From contig JACCLO010000003.1 of NCBI GenBank assembly GCA_029448655.1, positions 124,001 through 188,000 of the forward strand: DNA of 64,000 nucleotides, written 5' to 3'. A model generated the notes under the pieces. It worked only from the letters and a program-made list of their open reading frames with translations, was not told the origin of the DNA and ran no database searches. Each line of letters opens with the position of its first letter. The stretch's first letter is position 1. This document shows, piece after piece, positions 10,288-21,174 of this stretch. The translations under genes were made by a program, and so were the position numbers. The stretch is from Wolfiporia cocos. Lineage: Eukaryota; Basidiomycota; Agaricomycetes; Polyporales; Phaeolaceae.

Positions 10288-12226
10288 TGGCGACGGTGGT
10301 GGCGGGGGCCGAGGGTCCTGCTGAGCTTGAGTCAGCCGTCACTTCTTCCCAGATCGTTCGGGCACGATACGTCTTGCCATCCGCGGGGGGCGCCGAGTAC
10401 GGCTTCTTGCCAGAAGCCTGTCCCTTTCCACTACCCGAAGGGGCAGCCGTGGTCTTTCCAGACGCGGCAGCTGCATCCTTCGCCCTTTGTTGTTCGGCCC
10501 GCTGAGCGGCAGGCACGAACGTTCCCGCAGCCTTGTCCGCGGCAAGCTTAGGACACTTGTTGAAATAGTGTCCCGTCTGCTTGCAATAGGTGCAGACGGC
10601 ATTGGCGGTGTCGGCGGGGGCTTTGGCGGGCGCCTTTCCCTTGTCCTTCTTTTTCTCCGACTTCTTCGCAGAAGCGGAGGACGTCTCCTTCTTTTCGGCA
10701 GGGGCCGAGTCCTTCTTGCCGGCCTTCTCGAAGATCGAGCCCTTGATCTTGTCTGGATATGACGTTTGGTACATTTCCAGAGCGAAGTCGATCAGAGGTT
10801 CGATGTCGGTCGGGGCCTTGAAGAACGGAGTCTTGCCGAGGACGTTTAAGGTGTCCTTAACCTTTTCGGGGAGAGTCTCGGTGAATTCCCACACCAGAGT
10901 CTCGTTGGCGGTTTCGGAGAGTCGGCCGAGGGTGCGGAACCGTTCGCAGTAATTGAAATAGTTTGATTCTGCCAGTTCCTTGCCCTTCGTGCCGTAGTAG
11001 CCACGAATTTCCTTCTTCGCGATCTCCTTATCCGTCATCTTCCCATATTGCACCATTACGGATTTGGTGAAGTCCTCCCAGGTGCCGAGAGGTTCACCGT
11101 TTCCTGCCTTCTTGATGAGAGGCGAGAAAAACTTGTATGCGTCCCCTGTGACGCGGAAGAGGGCCGTGGTGATACGGTCATGGTCGTCGTAGACCCTGAG
11201 CGTACCAAAGTACAGGCCCATCTTCTCCACCCATTCCTGAGCAGTCACCTTTCCAGATGACCCGGAGAATTCGGGGGGAGGGGGGATTTTCAGGTTTTGA
11301 GGCAGACCTGGAATCTGCGGGGCGACGGCTGCTGCGGCAGCGGCTGCAGCTTGTGCGGCGGCAGCGGCCTCGGCTGCACGGGCTTGAGCATTGCCGGGGG
11401 CCGGTGCTGAGTCTTCCGGTGGCGTGCGGACGCCGGGAGGGTTGGGAACGGAGGGATTCTTGCGATTCCTCCGAAGTTCTTCCTCAACTTTCTCCATACG
11501 CTCGGCGAACGCATCCTCGAGGTCGTCCAGCCGGGACCGGTAGTCCTTTCGGAGCTGCTTCTCCATTTCGGAGAGCTTGGCGGTGTACTCCTGTCGGAGT
11601 TCCTTGCCGAGGTCCACCATGGTGGACAATACCTCGTTCCGGACCGAATTGACCGCTTCATGTAGCTCGTCTTGGGCCTTCTGTTCGATTGCCCTGGATT
11701 GCCCAGCCAGGGAATCGATTCGTTCATGGATACGCTCCAGGCGGGCGTGCACCATTCGACCTAGGGTGTCGGTGGTGTCATGGCTTATGGCCGCACTTCG
11801 TTGTACGGCGGCATCGATGATTGGCCCATGTATGGACCCATCCACCTTGTGGTGTTCCTCCTCAGGAAGGTACGCCTTGAGGTTGTTCTCGACAGCGACA
11901 TTGGTCTGTCGTGTCGGACCCGAAAATTCCATTTCCAGGGTGGTGGCGGGCCCGATAGGGCGAGTTCGACGAGCCGGTGGGTATCCGGCAATGGGGGAGC
12001 CTGGGCGTGTACCCATGGGATTGGTCGGAGATTCCCTTTGCGGGGGAGCGAACTCCGGCATTTCCTCTTCTCCTTCCTCTTCCTCTTCTTCTCCCTCGCT
12101 GAGGTGTTCTAGTGTCACCAGCTGCTGGGTTCCCGAGGGACCAGCTTCCGGGGTCACCGGGCCTTCTGAGCGGAGGCGCATCTTGCGGGGGGCGAGGGGG
12201 GTGCTAACGGAGGAGGTGGAAGACAT
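10229..12226 (-). CDS. gag: Family-B gag (capsid and nucleocapsid)
   Basis: 665 aa structural protein that packages the RNA. The N-terminal part is Pro/Glu-rich (an acidic EEEE run near 50-55). A long helical region follows (ERIHERIDSL through EKVEEELRR), then an Ala-rich linker. The capsid core (FSGSSGKVTAQEWVEK onward) resembles retrotransposon gag. A Lys-rich segment precedes the CCHC knuckle CTYCKQTGHYFNKC (545-558). The other intact copy starts 15 codons earlier (MSNRKLTF). Here one extra A before the second ATG puts that upstream ATG out of frame, so I use the ATG at 12226. Pol overlaps its 3' end. Confidence 0.92.
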   Translation of the reverse strand: MSSTSSVSTPLAPRKMRLRSEGPVTPEAGPSGTQQLVTLEHLSEGEEEEEEGEEEMPEFAPPQRESPTNPMGTRPGSPIAGYPPARRTRPIGPATTLEMEFSGPTRQTNVAVENNLKAYLPEEEHHKVDGSIHGPIIDAAVQRSAAISHDTTDTLGRMVHARLERIHERIDSLAGQSRAIEQKAQDELHEAVNSVRNEVLSTMVDLGKELRQEYTAKLSEMEKQLRKDYRSRLDDLEDAFAERMEKVEEELRRNRKNPSVPNPPGVRTPPEDSAPAPGNAQARAAEAAAAAQAAAAAAAAVAPQIPGLPQNLKIPPPPEFSGSSGKVTAQEWVEKMGLYFGTLRVYDDHDRITTALFRVTGDAYKFFSPLIKKAGNGEPLGTWEDFTKSVMVQYGKMTDKEIAKKEIRGYYGTKGKELAESNYFNYCERFRTLGRLSETANETLVWEFTETLPEKVKDTLNVLGKTPFFKAPTDIEPLIDFALEMYQTSYPDKIKGSIFEKAGKKDSAPAEKKETSSASAKKSEKKKDKGKAPAKAPADTANAVCTYCKQTGHYFNKCPKLAADKAAGTFVPAAQRAEQQRAKDAAAASGKTTAAPSGSGKGQASGKKPYSAPPADGKTYRARTIWEEVTADSSSAGPSAPATTVANVGTISVPLAPTTRLEDVL

Positions 12227-12370
12227 TTGTGAATCTGTTTGTGACGAATGTTAGTTTCCGGGTACTCATTGTCTTAGATTCTTAAGAAGGGATTGGGTTT
12301 GAGAGCTGCAACTTTCGTTATAGATCACACTCGCACTCTATTTCAGAGTTAAAAGATGATAGTATTTCTA

Positions 12371-13294
12371 CTATACAATCGCGAGTATATCCTCTTCTAC
12401 CGAAGTAGTTGAGGGCCCTGCCACCTTGTCAGGTGGTGTTACACCGAAGGCAAAAGTAATTTTTAGCGCTACGCATTCTGCTACGATACGAGCCAAGTCC
12501 GTACGCCAATCCAAAAAGGAAATATTGCCGAGCTGTTTGCAATACTTTTTCATAATTCTCCAGTCTCTATTGGTGATCCTCCCCCGTCTCGCTCTATCCT
12601 TTACGTTATCCACCAAGTCCTCCAATTCTACTACCATAGTATGGAAACGCATGTCGTTTTCCATGTGGAAGCCTGGGTAATTAGGGGGATGGTTGGCGAG
12701 AGGAGTGAGACGAGTGAGAGTGCCTTCTAGCATGGGAATAACTTGGTCGCATGCTTGGAGAGGCTTCTTCTTCCCGAAGACGAGGGAAGGGTCGAGAATC
12801 TTGTGGTTGGCCGGAACAGAAGGTCCGGCCGCCGGGCTGGAGAGACGGAGGGCCAGTGAAGAAGCTGCTTGCTTGGCTTCCTTGGCGGCTTGTTTGGCGG
12901 CGATTCGCTTATTCAGCTTATCGCGGGCAAGCTTGAGCTTGTTGAGTTCGCGGAGTTCGATAAGGTTCTCCATGGCGGTAATGGATTGCGCTAGCTTCTC
13001 TTCCTCTGTCCAGATACGCTTAGCGAGCGGAACTGGTTTGGGAGGTCGAGGGGCGGGTTTCCCAGCCTCAGCAATGTGCTTTGGCATGTGGACGGGAATC
13101 TCCCAAAGATGGAGTTTCCCAGTGTAATCTTCCTTTACAGGAAGCGTGTAGGTGACGTCCTCTGCCCGAGGAATGTCGGCGGTGTCGATGCGGCTGAGAA
13201 GGGACCGCTTCGCCGGTTTGACGTAAGGGGCAGTGGAGGAGCCACGGGTGCGACGGGTAACGCGGGGCATGATTCTAGAAAGTGCAGCCTTCAT
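12371..13294 (-). CDS. Family-B ORF1, uncharacterised protein upstream of gag
   Basis: 307 aa; no family recognised. The N-terminus is basic (MPRVTRRTRG) and a second ATG seven codons in is an equally likely start. A Pro-rich segment (KPAPRPPKPVPLAKR) is followed by a Lys/Ala-rich helix likely to form a coiled coil (about 135-175). The C-terminal third is folded-looking, with HTMVVELEDLVDNVKDRARR and WRIMKKYCKQLGNISF. It is the first large ORF downstream of the leader and stops about 130 nt before the gag start. Versions occur at 16454-17352, 39516-40409 and 54031-54954. A diverged relative lies in family D (23803-33111). Retention in two families argues for a real protein; its function is unknown. 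Confidence 0.85.
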   Translation of the reverse strand: MKAALSRIMPRVTRRTRGSSTAPYVKPAKRSLLSRIDTADIPRAEDVTYTLPVKEDYTGKLHLWEIPVHMPKHIAEAGKPAPRPPKPVPLAKRIWTEEEKLAQSITAMENLIELRELNKLKLARDKLNKRIAAKQAAKEAKQAASSLALRLSSPAAGPSVPANHKILDPSLVFGKKKPLQACDQVIPMLEGTLTRLTPLANHPPNYPGFHMENDMRFHTMVVELEDLVDNVKDRARRGRITNRDWRIMKKYCKQLGNISFLDWRTDLARIVAECVALKITFAFGVTPPDKVAGPSTTSVEEDILAIV

Positions 13295-14302
13295 GAGAAA
13301 CGAAGTTTCCCAGTGATACGTCCAAGAACAGGAATGAAAGGGATTATGTAAGGTAGGGTAGTGGACTCCTTTTCAGGAGCAAAGAAGGTGTACTACGGGG
13401 CATAATTACTCTTATGTTGCGCGCAAACCCTGTGCCGAGACGGCGCGGATATTCGCATGACCCTAACGGTCAGAGGCGCCGACTCCAGGGGTAGAGTTGC
13501 TGACTGCCAGGCCGGTTCCTGGGTCAGATGATTGGGATTCGGATACACGACACCGCCCCGGAGGGACGATGCCGGAAAGTGGCTGGGATTTTACATCCCT
13601 TAGCCTGTCCATGCTTCAACAATGAGGTTGCCGTCTGTAGCCACATGGGTGTCACATCAGGGCTAAAAAACCATTGTCGATCTAAGATCGCGAGACAGCA
13701 GCGCTCCACATCCCGAAGGAGTGGGCCACGCGCTTCTCTTCCAATGGGGCCCCAAATCCGTTTGACCCATGCTCGCACGCCGAGCTGCCCGGAGGACTTA
13801 TGCTATTGGCTACCGCGAGTGACCTATGGCAGGGTGATTTTTTACGTCACCCCCCTCACTGCTTTTCCCATAACGGGTTCAAAGCAGGTCCCTTACGCCT
13901 GGGAGGCGGCTTTGGAAAATTCCCATGCCATCATAATGATGACCCTGTGGATAGTGATGGGGCGCTGAACAACGCTTGCCATGACAGGGGGTTGGGCGCA
14001 CACAGGCAGACCGTCCCCTTTTCTCCACAGGCGGGTCTTAACCGCGCATAGTCCAAGCTTGTCAGCGAGGACTATGTCTCCTTGACCCTGGAGTCCGGGT
14101 TAGGTAGGCCTCCTGCCTAAAAAGGCGGTGTGGCTTCCCTGGTTGCCAATCCTCTGCCGAGAATGGCGATGTATCCCCCAGATCTCAACTATCACCCCAA
14201 TCGCCTTGTCAGGCAGAAAGGGATGTGCGCAGCAACAAGTAATAGCCCCTGTAGGATAGAAACCCAGACCCAGGCGCAGGCGCAAGGGCGGGGGTAGGGG
14301 GG
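13295..14302 (-). other. 5' leader of family-B copy 1
   Basis: About 1 kb between primer-binding site and ORF1. Open frames on either strand here are short and not conserved as proteins, so I treat it as untranslated leader, perhaps with a packaging signal. It contains many out-of-frame ATGs, so simple scanning to ORF1 would be inefficient. The same leader occurs at 17353-18399 and 53021-54030. Confidence 0.7.
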
Positions 14303-14313
14303 AGATTTGTTCT
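14303..14313 (-). promoter_or_regulatory. Self-complementary primer-binding site, family-B copy 1
   Basis: Element-strand AGAACAAATCT, two bases downstream of the 5' LTR. It is perfectly complementary to AGATTTGTTCT inside the LTR (14438-14448), the predicted 5' end of the RNA. There is no TGG start as for a tRNA 3' end. This is the layout of Tf1-type self-priming. Confidence 0.8.
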
Positions 14314-14315
14314 TA

Positions 14316-15014
14316 TGACACAGACTAGACTGTGGGACTCACACTATAACCTTATAGGCGACTTGAAGATGTTGCAGAAGGTTGGTGAGGAAGCTAGTGG
14401 GCGCAAGCAGAGATGGTTTGTAACTGTGCGAATGCAGAGAACAAATCTAAGGCTTATCCGCAGTGATAGCCCTACTTATATACATGCTTTGTTTGGTTAC
14501 CAGTAAGGGAGCCAAACATGAAGGTGGTCTGTGCGCAGACATAACTAATATGGTTAAGTCGTAAACTACAATAGACCATGTGCGCCGGTAATGGCCGCAC
14601 CAGTAAGATCGTTTGTTTGGACCGTAGGTCCATGTTGTGGAAGTGGCTGTAGCTACGTTAGTAAGCCATGCATGTGATTCTTATATACCGGTATCGGAAT
14701 ATGAGTAATCGTAAGGGCATTGGCATGTGATAACGAGCGGGCCGCTTATCCAATTGTACTGACATAGCCCGGTACCGGGATATGAGTAAGGCGCGTGACA
14801 CCGGAGGTTAGTCCGCTGAGTCATTGACGCGTACGGGCGTATTATGTACGTGTTGTTATGACAGGTGGACGTATACCGCGTTGTGTACGTGTTGTTTGTT
14901 TGCGTGTACGTGTAGACGAGCGCTTGGCAGCGTAAATGTCTACAAGGTCGTAGAAATACCAGATAAATAGGTAAAAATACGGGAAAAATAGTGGCATGTC
15001 CCAAATCTGTGACA
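14316..15014 (-). repeat. 5' LTR of family-B copy 1
   Basis: 699 bp, near-identical to 5015-5712. On the element strand it carries TATATAAG, then about 28 nt later AGATTTGTTCT, the likely start of the R region. Confidence 0.95.
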
Positions 15015-15267
15015 CGTCGTCGTTTCGTACTCCGTTGACCGCCTCGTGCAACTCGTCTTGGGCCATTTGTTCGATTGCCCTGGATTGCCCAACCAGGGAA
15101 TCGATTCTGCCGTGGACTCGCTCCAGGCAGGCGTATACCATTCGGCCGAGTGTGCCGACCTGGTCGTGGGTGATGGCCGCGCTTCGTTGTACAGCGGCGT
15201 CCAGGATTGCCCCATGCAGGGGGCATCCACCTTGTGCTGGTCTTCCTCAGGGAGGTAGGCCTTGATC
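15015..15267 (-). pseudogene. Family-B gag fragment, middle piece of the split copy
   Basis: Minus-strand translation gives the gag helical region (AIEQMAQDELHEAVNGVRN and, further upstream, a diverged AYLPEED segment). It sits between family-B copy 1 and a solo LTR of family C. It joins the pieces at 4391-5014 and 15975-16350. Confidence 0.85.
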
Positions 15268-15974
15268 TGTTACGGGTCAAATACCCGTTCGTATATTCGA
15301 GTCGCGAATATAGATCGTTCTTCTGCACGTAGGCACGTCGCCGTATGCAAGGCAAATACTCGTTAGATGCCTTCGGGCCCTAAGTGAAGTCCTTAGGAGA
15401 TCGGTTAATATCCAATACGCGTTAGGGGATATAATCTGTTCAAGTGCGAGTCGAATAGAATATAAGACTCGCCTAAGTCCGAGAAGTCAGTGTGCACTTC
15501 GAGGACTTAGTTGTTCGATTGCTCGAGTGAGAAATACTGAGCGTAGTTTCCTACGTTTGAGAACGAGTATAAGACTTCTTGTTTATACAACAAGGTCGAG
15601 CTGAAGAGCCTCGACGGTAAGTACATGAGTTTTTATACTACGCTAGGTTTCAGGGGTCAAGTCTGTCCCAGATGCCACCGATACTATCTACGCTATACTC
15701 CCAAACGTTTGATAAGTATGGAGTGATATATCTGAGATGATAGATAGGAATGATGGCGGTTGAACGCCATCTGTCAGCTAATAAACGATGAACATGAAAC
15801 GGTGGTAGGGTTGGATCTGCCAAAGACGAAACGAGCCCTACAGACTAGTACAACTGGGGATGCGCCCAGTAAGATCACGAGTAGCCAGGGGGCTGGTTGC
15901 GCAACAAGTCCCTGTATCGTATTCGCCCGGTGGTGAGTTCTGTCGATATTCGAAAAATCAAAATAATCGTAACA
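15268..15974 (-). repeat. Solo LTR, family C
   Basis: 707 bp, starting TGTTACG and ending CGTAACA, matching the LTRs at 24196-24903 and 31949-32656 in inverse orientation. It is flanked by the 5-bp duplication TGATC (15263-15267 and 15975-15979). It was left by recombination between the two LTRs of a full element inserted in the older family-B gag. Confidence 0.92.
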
Positions 15975-16350
15975 TGATCCCTCTTTCGACTTCGCCGTTG
16001 GTACGGCGCTCCGGGCCCGAAAACTCTATTGCTAGATTGCTTACGGGTCCGATTGGTCGGGTGTAGCGGGCTGGTGGATACCCGGGGATGGGTGTAGCCG
16101 GACGCGTTCCCATGGGATTGGCTGGTGAATCCCTTTGTGGTCCGTCTTCGACCTCTTCCTCTTCCTCTTCCTCGCTAAGGTTCTCTACGGGAACCAGGGG
16201 TTGAGTTCTGGAGGGTCCTGCCTCCGGGGTCGTGGGGCCTTCAGAACGGAGGTGCATGCGACGAGCCCTTGGGGCGGACGGTGGGCTGGTGGATGAAATG
16301 GCTGACATTGTGAATCTGTTTGTGACGAATGTTAGTTTCCGGTTACTCAT
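15975..16350 (-). pseudogene. Family-B gag N-terminus, split copy
   Basis: Minus strand: MSNRKLTFVTNRFTMS start, the acidic EEEEEE run, then PARYTRPIGPVSNLAIEFSGP, up to the solo LTR. It is the first piece of the gag continued at 15015-15267 and 4391-5014. Confidence 0.88.
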
Positions 16351-16453
16351 TGTCTTAGATTCTTAAGAAGGGTGTTTTGGTTTTGAAAGCTGCAACTTTC
16401 GTGATAGATCACACTCGCACTCTATTTCAGAGTTAAAGATGATAGCATTTCTA

Positions 16454-17352
16454 CTATACAATTGCGAGTATATCCTCTTCTACCGAAGTAGTTGAGGGCC
16501 CTGCCACCTTGTCAGGTGGTGTTACGCCGAAGGCAAATAAAATTTGTAGCGCTACGCATTCTGCTATGATACGAGCCAAGTCTGTACGCCAATCCGAAAA
16601 GGAAATGTTGCCGAGCTGTTTACAGTACTTTTTCATAATTCTCCACTCTCTATTGGTGATCCTTTCCCGTCTCGCTCTGTCCTTTACGTTATCCACCAAG
16701 TCCTCTAATTCTACTACCATATTATGGAAACGGATGTCGTTTTCCATATGGAAGCCTGGGTAATTAGGGGGGTGGTTGGCGAGATGGGTGAGACGAGTAA
16801 GAGTGCCTTCTAGCATGGGGATTACTTGTGCGCATGCTTGGAGAGGCTTCTTTTTCCCGAAGACGAGGGAAGGGTCGAGAATCTGGTGGTTGGCTGGGAC
16901 AGAAGGTCCGGCCGCCGGGCTGGAGAGGCGGAGGGCCAGTGAAGAAGCTGCTTGCTTGGCTTCCTTGGCAGCTTGTTTGGCGGCGATTCGCTTATTCAGC
17001 TTATCGCGGGCGAGCTTGAGCTTATTGATCTCCCGGAGTTCCAGGAGACCTTCCATTGCAGTAATGGACTGCGCTAGCTTCTCTTCCTCTGTCCAGATAC
17101 GCTTGGCGAGCGGAACTGGCTTAGGAGGTCGAGGAGCGGGTTTCCCAGCCTGCACAATGTGCGGAGGCATGTGGATGGGAATCTCTCAAAGATGGAGCTT
17201 CCTGGTGTAGTCTTCTTTACAGGAAGCGTGTAGGTAATGTCCTCTGCCCGAGGAATGTCATCGGTGGCAATGCGGCTGAGAAGAGACCACTTTGCCGGTT
17301 TGACGTAGGGGGCAGTGGAGGAGCCACGGGTGCGACGGGTAACGCGGGGCAT
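16454..17352 (-). pseudogene. Family-B ORF1, frameshifted copy
   Basis: Same protein as 12371-13294 but with a one-base frame break near 17200, at the VKEDYTGK position. The N-terminal piece reads from 17352 and the remainder is open from 17170. It belongs to the element whose 5' LTR is 18400-19097. Confidence 0.88.
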
Positions 17353-18399
17353 GATTCTAGAAAGTGCAGCTTTTTCATGAGAAACGTTATGTTTCCCAGT
17401 GATACGTCCAAGAACGGAATAAAAAGGGATTATGTAAGGTAGGGTAGTGGACTCCTTTTCAGGAGCAAAGAAGGTGTACTACGGGGCATAATTACTCTTA
17501 TGTTGCGCGCAAACCCTATGCCGAGATGGCGCGGATATTTGCATGACCCTAACGGTCAGAGGCGCCGACTCCAGGGGTAGAGTTGCTGACTGCCAGGCCG
17601 GTTCCTGGGTCAGATGATTGGGAATTGGATATACGACACTACCCCGGAGGGGCGATGCCGGAAAGTGGCTGGGATTTTACATCCCTTAGCCTGTCCATGC
17701 TTCAACAATGAGGTTGCCGTCTTAAGCCACATGGGTGTCACATCAGGGCTAAAAAACCACCATCGATCTAAGATCGTGAGAAACCAGCGCTCCACATCCC
17801 AAAGGAGTGGGCTACGCGGTTCTTTTCTGATGGGGCCCCAGATCCGTTTGACCCATGTGCACACGCCGAGCTGCCTGGAGGACTTATGCTGTTGGCTATT
17901 GTGTGTGACCTATGGCAGGATGATTTTTTACGTCATCCCCCTCACCGCTTTTCCCATAATGGGTTCAAAGCAGGTCCCTTACGCCTGGGAGGCGGCTTTG
18001 GAAAATTCCCATGCCATCATAATGATGACCCTGTTGGTAGCGATGGGGCCCTAAACAAGGCTTGCCATGGCAGGGGGTTGGGCGCACACAGGCAGACCGT
18101 CCCTTATTCCCAACAGGCGGGTCTTAACCGCTCACAGTCCAGGCTTGTCAGCGAGGACTGTGTCTCCTTAACCCTGGAGTCCGGGTTAGGTAGACCTCCT
18201 GCCTAAAAAGGCGGTGTGGCTTCCCTGGTTGCCAATTCTCTGCCGAGGAAGGCGATGTATCCCCCAGATCTCAAATCTCACCCCAAACTCCTTGTCAGGA
18301 GTAGGGATGTGCGCAGCAACGAGCAATAGCCCCTGTAGGATAGAAACCCAGGCCCAAGCGCAAGCGCAAGGGCGGGGGTAGGGGGCAGAGTTGTTCTAA
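17353..18399 (-). other. 5' leader of the split family-B copy
   Basis: Diverged copy of the leader at 13295-14302. The site next to the LTR is mutated (AGAACAACTCT), so complementarity to the LTR is lost. No conserved ORF. Confidence 0.7.
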
Positions 18400-19097
18400 T
18401 GACACAAACTAGTTGTGGGACTCACGCTTTAACCTATAAGGCGACTTTGAAGTAGTTGCTGGTAGGTTGGTGAGGAGACTAGTAGGCGCAAGCAGAGATG
18501 ATATGTGACTGTGCGAATGCAGAGAACAAATCTAAGGCTTATCGTAGAGATAGCCCTACTTATATACATGCAGTGTTTGGTTACTCGGAGAGGAGCCAAA
18601 CAGTTAGATGGTCTGTGCGCAGACATAACTAATACAGCTAAGTCGTAAACTACAATAGACCATGTGCGCCGGTAATGGCCGCACCAGTAAGAACGTTTGC
18701 TTGGACCGTAGGTCCATGTTGTGGAAGTGGCTGCAACTACGTTAGTAAGCCATGCATGTGATAACTATATACCGATATCGGGATATGAGTAATAACTAAG
18801 CATTGGCATGTGATAACGAGCGGGCCGCTTATCCAATAGTACTGACATAGCCCGGTATCGGGGTATGAGTAAGGCGCGTGACACCGGAGGTTAGTCCGCT
18901 GAGTCATTGACGCGTACGATCGTATTATGTACATGTTGTTATGACAGGTGGACGTATACCGCATTGTGTACGTGTTGTTTGGTTGAGTGTACGTGTAGAC
19001 GGGCGCTTAGCAGCATAAATGTCTACAAGGTCGTAGAAATACCAGATAAATAGGTACAAATACGGGAAAAATAGTGGCATGTCCCAAATCTGTGACA
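18400..19097 (-). repeat. 5' LTR of the split family-B copy
   Basis: 698 bp with the family-B ends (TGTCACAGATTTGGG and TTTGTGTCA on the element strand) and many substitutions, so older than copies 1 and 3. The 3' LTR of this element is not in the window; the DNA beyond 4391 is unrelated. Confidence 0.9.
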
Positions 19098-19462
19098 GAG
19101 GGTAACAAACCGGTGGATGGACTATATGGGCTAGGAACCGGGGCCCCGATATTTGATTATGTATCTGTACCACGTTCAGTAGATTTGGCGCCTGGTGACG
19201 ACGACGGAGCTTCAACATGCTCCGACGATTCGTTTGTAACAGCCTCAGAGGAGCCTCCCACCGGAGCTTGGCGGGAGGATAAAACCGTGCTTAATTCCTC
19301 TATTAATGTAAACTATGTGCCAATGGATGTAGACCCAGTTGTAGACTCAGATGTGCAAATGGCAGACATGACACCAGACACGCGCATAGTAAAAAGCATC
19401 AGGGAAACCAGACGCGGAACACAGGGGTTTGGATCTACTGGTGAGAAACTCAAGGGAATGTA
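19098..19462 (+). pseudogene. Retroelement fragment J, upstream ORF ending in a dUTPase-like motif V
   Basis: Open plus-strand frame ending RRGTQGFGSTGEKLKGM and a TAG at 19460-19462. RGTQGFGSTG fits motif V of dUTPases, but motifs I-IV are absent and the preceding text is acidic and Ser/Asp-rich (DSDVQMADMTPD). A protease frame opens right after it in the -1 frame. Either a dUTPase was deleted from this copy, or a gag tail happens to carry the motif. The left edge abuts the LTR at 18400-19097. Confidence 0.5.
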
Positions 19463-20422
19463 GTGGTAATCCAGACGGGAAAACGGGGAAGGCAGATCGA
19501 AGTACCGATCACCCTCCACCACCCTGACGGACGAGCCCTCTTCACAAAGGCACTGATAGACTCCGGCTCAACGGGATCGGTCATCAGTCGTGCCTACGTG
19601 GAGGAGCACAAACTTGAGCAACTCCCATTAAACCGACCTGTCAAACTGTACAACGCTGACGGAAGTACCAATGCTGCGGGCAAGATGATGCACTATGTCG
19701 AACTCCAGATGCAGATCAACACGCATTTGGAAACGCGCAAGTTCCACATCACCGAGCTGAGCTTGGCAGACATATTCCTCAGCTTCAATTGGTTGGAAGA
19801 CCATAATCCCACCATCAACTGGAAGAAACACCGAATCACCTTCACCTGCGACTGCGAACACGAGCAGATCGAGGACGGTGACCATATCTATAACATCTTT
19901 GCTGACGCTTGGATACGGAATAGGGAAGACTGCTGGGCCGACATCGCGGAGCAAGTCCGCGCGATGAAGGCAACCGAGATCGCCATCGCCACCGGCAAAA
20001 CCACGGCCAAGGTTCTGCTCGTCCTCCGTCAAAATAAGTTGACTTGTAAACCAGAGAAATGTGAGTTCATGAAGTCGGAAGTAGAATACTTAGGACATAT
20101 AATCTCTCACGGGGAAATCCGCATGGATCCCGCGAAGGTGGCGGCAGTGGCCGAATGGCCCGCACCTCGGAACAAGAAAGAAGTGCAATCCTTCATTGGA
20201 TTTGCAAACTTCTACCGGAGATTTATACCTAAGTTTTCCACGGTAGCACGCCCACTGATAAACCTAACCAAGGACATGCCTTGGCAGTGGGGTACGGCGG
20301 AACAAGAGTGTTTCGATAAGTTAAAGAAAATATTTATTGAAGCACCCGTGTTAGGGATACCAAACGACGACGACCCTTTCCGCATCGAGGCAGACTCATC
20401 GGACTTCGCAACCAGAGCCTGC
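19463..20422 (+). pseudogene. Fragment J pol: protease joined to RT thumb/RNase H, internal deletion
   Basis: Encodes an aspartic protease (ALIDSGSTGSVIS) and the linker WLEDHNPTINW. It then jumps near 20010 from TGKTTAK into RT thumb sequence (NKLTCKPEKCEF, EYLGHIISHG, VQSFIGFANFYRRF) and the RNase H start FRIEADSSDFAT. The whole RT palm with the Y-x-DD site is missing. The frame runs into an orphan LTR at 20423. It is related to but distinct from families B and C. Confidence 0.88.
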
Positions 20423-21174
20423 TGTCACAAACTTACATGTTTGTGAGGACCTGCGCAGCAGGGGTGTCCTAACGTCCCTAACGAGGCGTATGTACGACCG
20501 CACCAGCGGTGACCAGGTCGGCTGTACCAAGGGGACCCTACCCAAGGACTCCTAGTGGCGACTTGGTATGGCGGCACACAGTCAAGGTAGACATGGAAGG
20601 CCCCCGGGGCAGAGTCGCATCATGCGCAATGTGTCACAGATAATGCGAAAGCATAATATCATAGACATTACGGAGCAATAACTAGGGTACATTACCCGTA
20701 CGTGGCGCCGGCATACATGGCCTACACCATAGAGTGTCTAATAGGCGCCAAGCGTGGGAATATGAACTGCAGATATAGCTGGACCCTCGATAGCAGCATG
20801 AGCTGTTATTGTAGCCCTTTTGGAGGAGTGGCTATTATGCCACTCATAAGCACGTTGCATTGGGTCCGCAGCGCGTCTTGTGATAGTCAGTATATATACA
20901 TCATTGAACTAAGCTTTGTAATATCATAGGTCGTAGGGCTTGGTAACTTTAGAATTGTGATAGAACTATTGTGGTATTAGGGTTGTTTGGGTATAGGGTA
21001 TGATTGGTAACGTATGTGAAGGTGTGTATATAATATGGTCAAGGGTTACTTGGGCGAAGGGGATGCTTACACATTGGATCCAAAGGAAGTCTTCTTGAAT
21101 ACACACCGATGTTCATCTTGATACAGGGTCATTGGCTATTAGTTCCGTAATTGAATAATCCTTGATTCCTGACA
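20423..21174 (+). repeat. Orphan LTR-like segment G
   Basis: Bounded by TGTCACAAAC and CCTGACA, with TATATATA near 20889. No long ORF. The left flank is fragment J pol and the right flank is family-D gag on the opposite strand. The flanking five bases (CCTGC and CAGGG) do not match, so this is not a simple insertion but a rearrangement joint. Confidence 0.5.

Larger units (their letters stand above)
5015..15014 (-). mobile_element. Complete Ty3/gypsy retrotransposon, family B, copy 1
   Basis: About 10,000 bp between two near-identical LTRs, flanked by the 5-bp target duplication CGTCG (5010-5014 and 15015-15019). On the minus strand the order is 5' LTR (14316-15014), primer-binding site, 1-kb leader, ORF1, gag, pol, polypurine tract, 3' LTR (5015-5712). 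It interrupts the gag of an older copy of its own family. The three large ORFs are open and the LTRs differ by about one base, so insertion was recent. It may still be active. Confidence 0.95.

Noticed and set aside
10155..12254. Plus-strand ORFs opposite family-B gag and similar antisense frames elsewhere
   Set aside because: They are mirror frames of gag and pol, and recur in every copy only because the sense protein is conserved.
20423..21174. A clean solo LTR insertion
   Set aside because: The ends look like LTR termini, but the flanks belong to two different elements and share no duplication.
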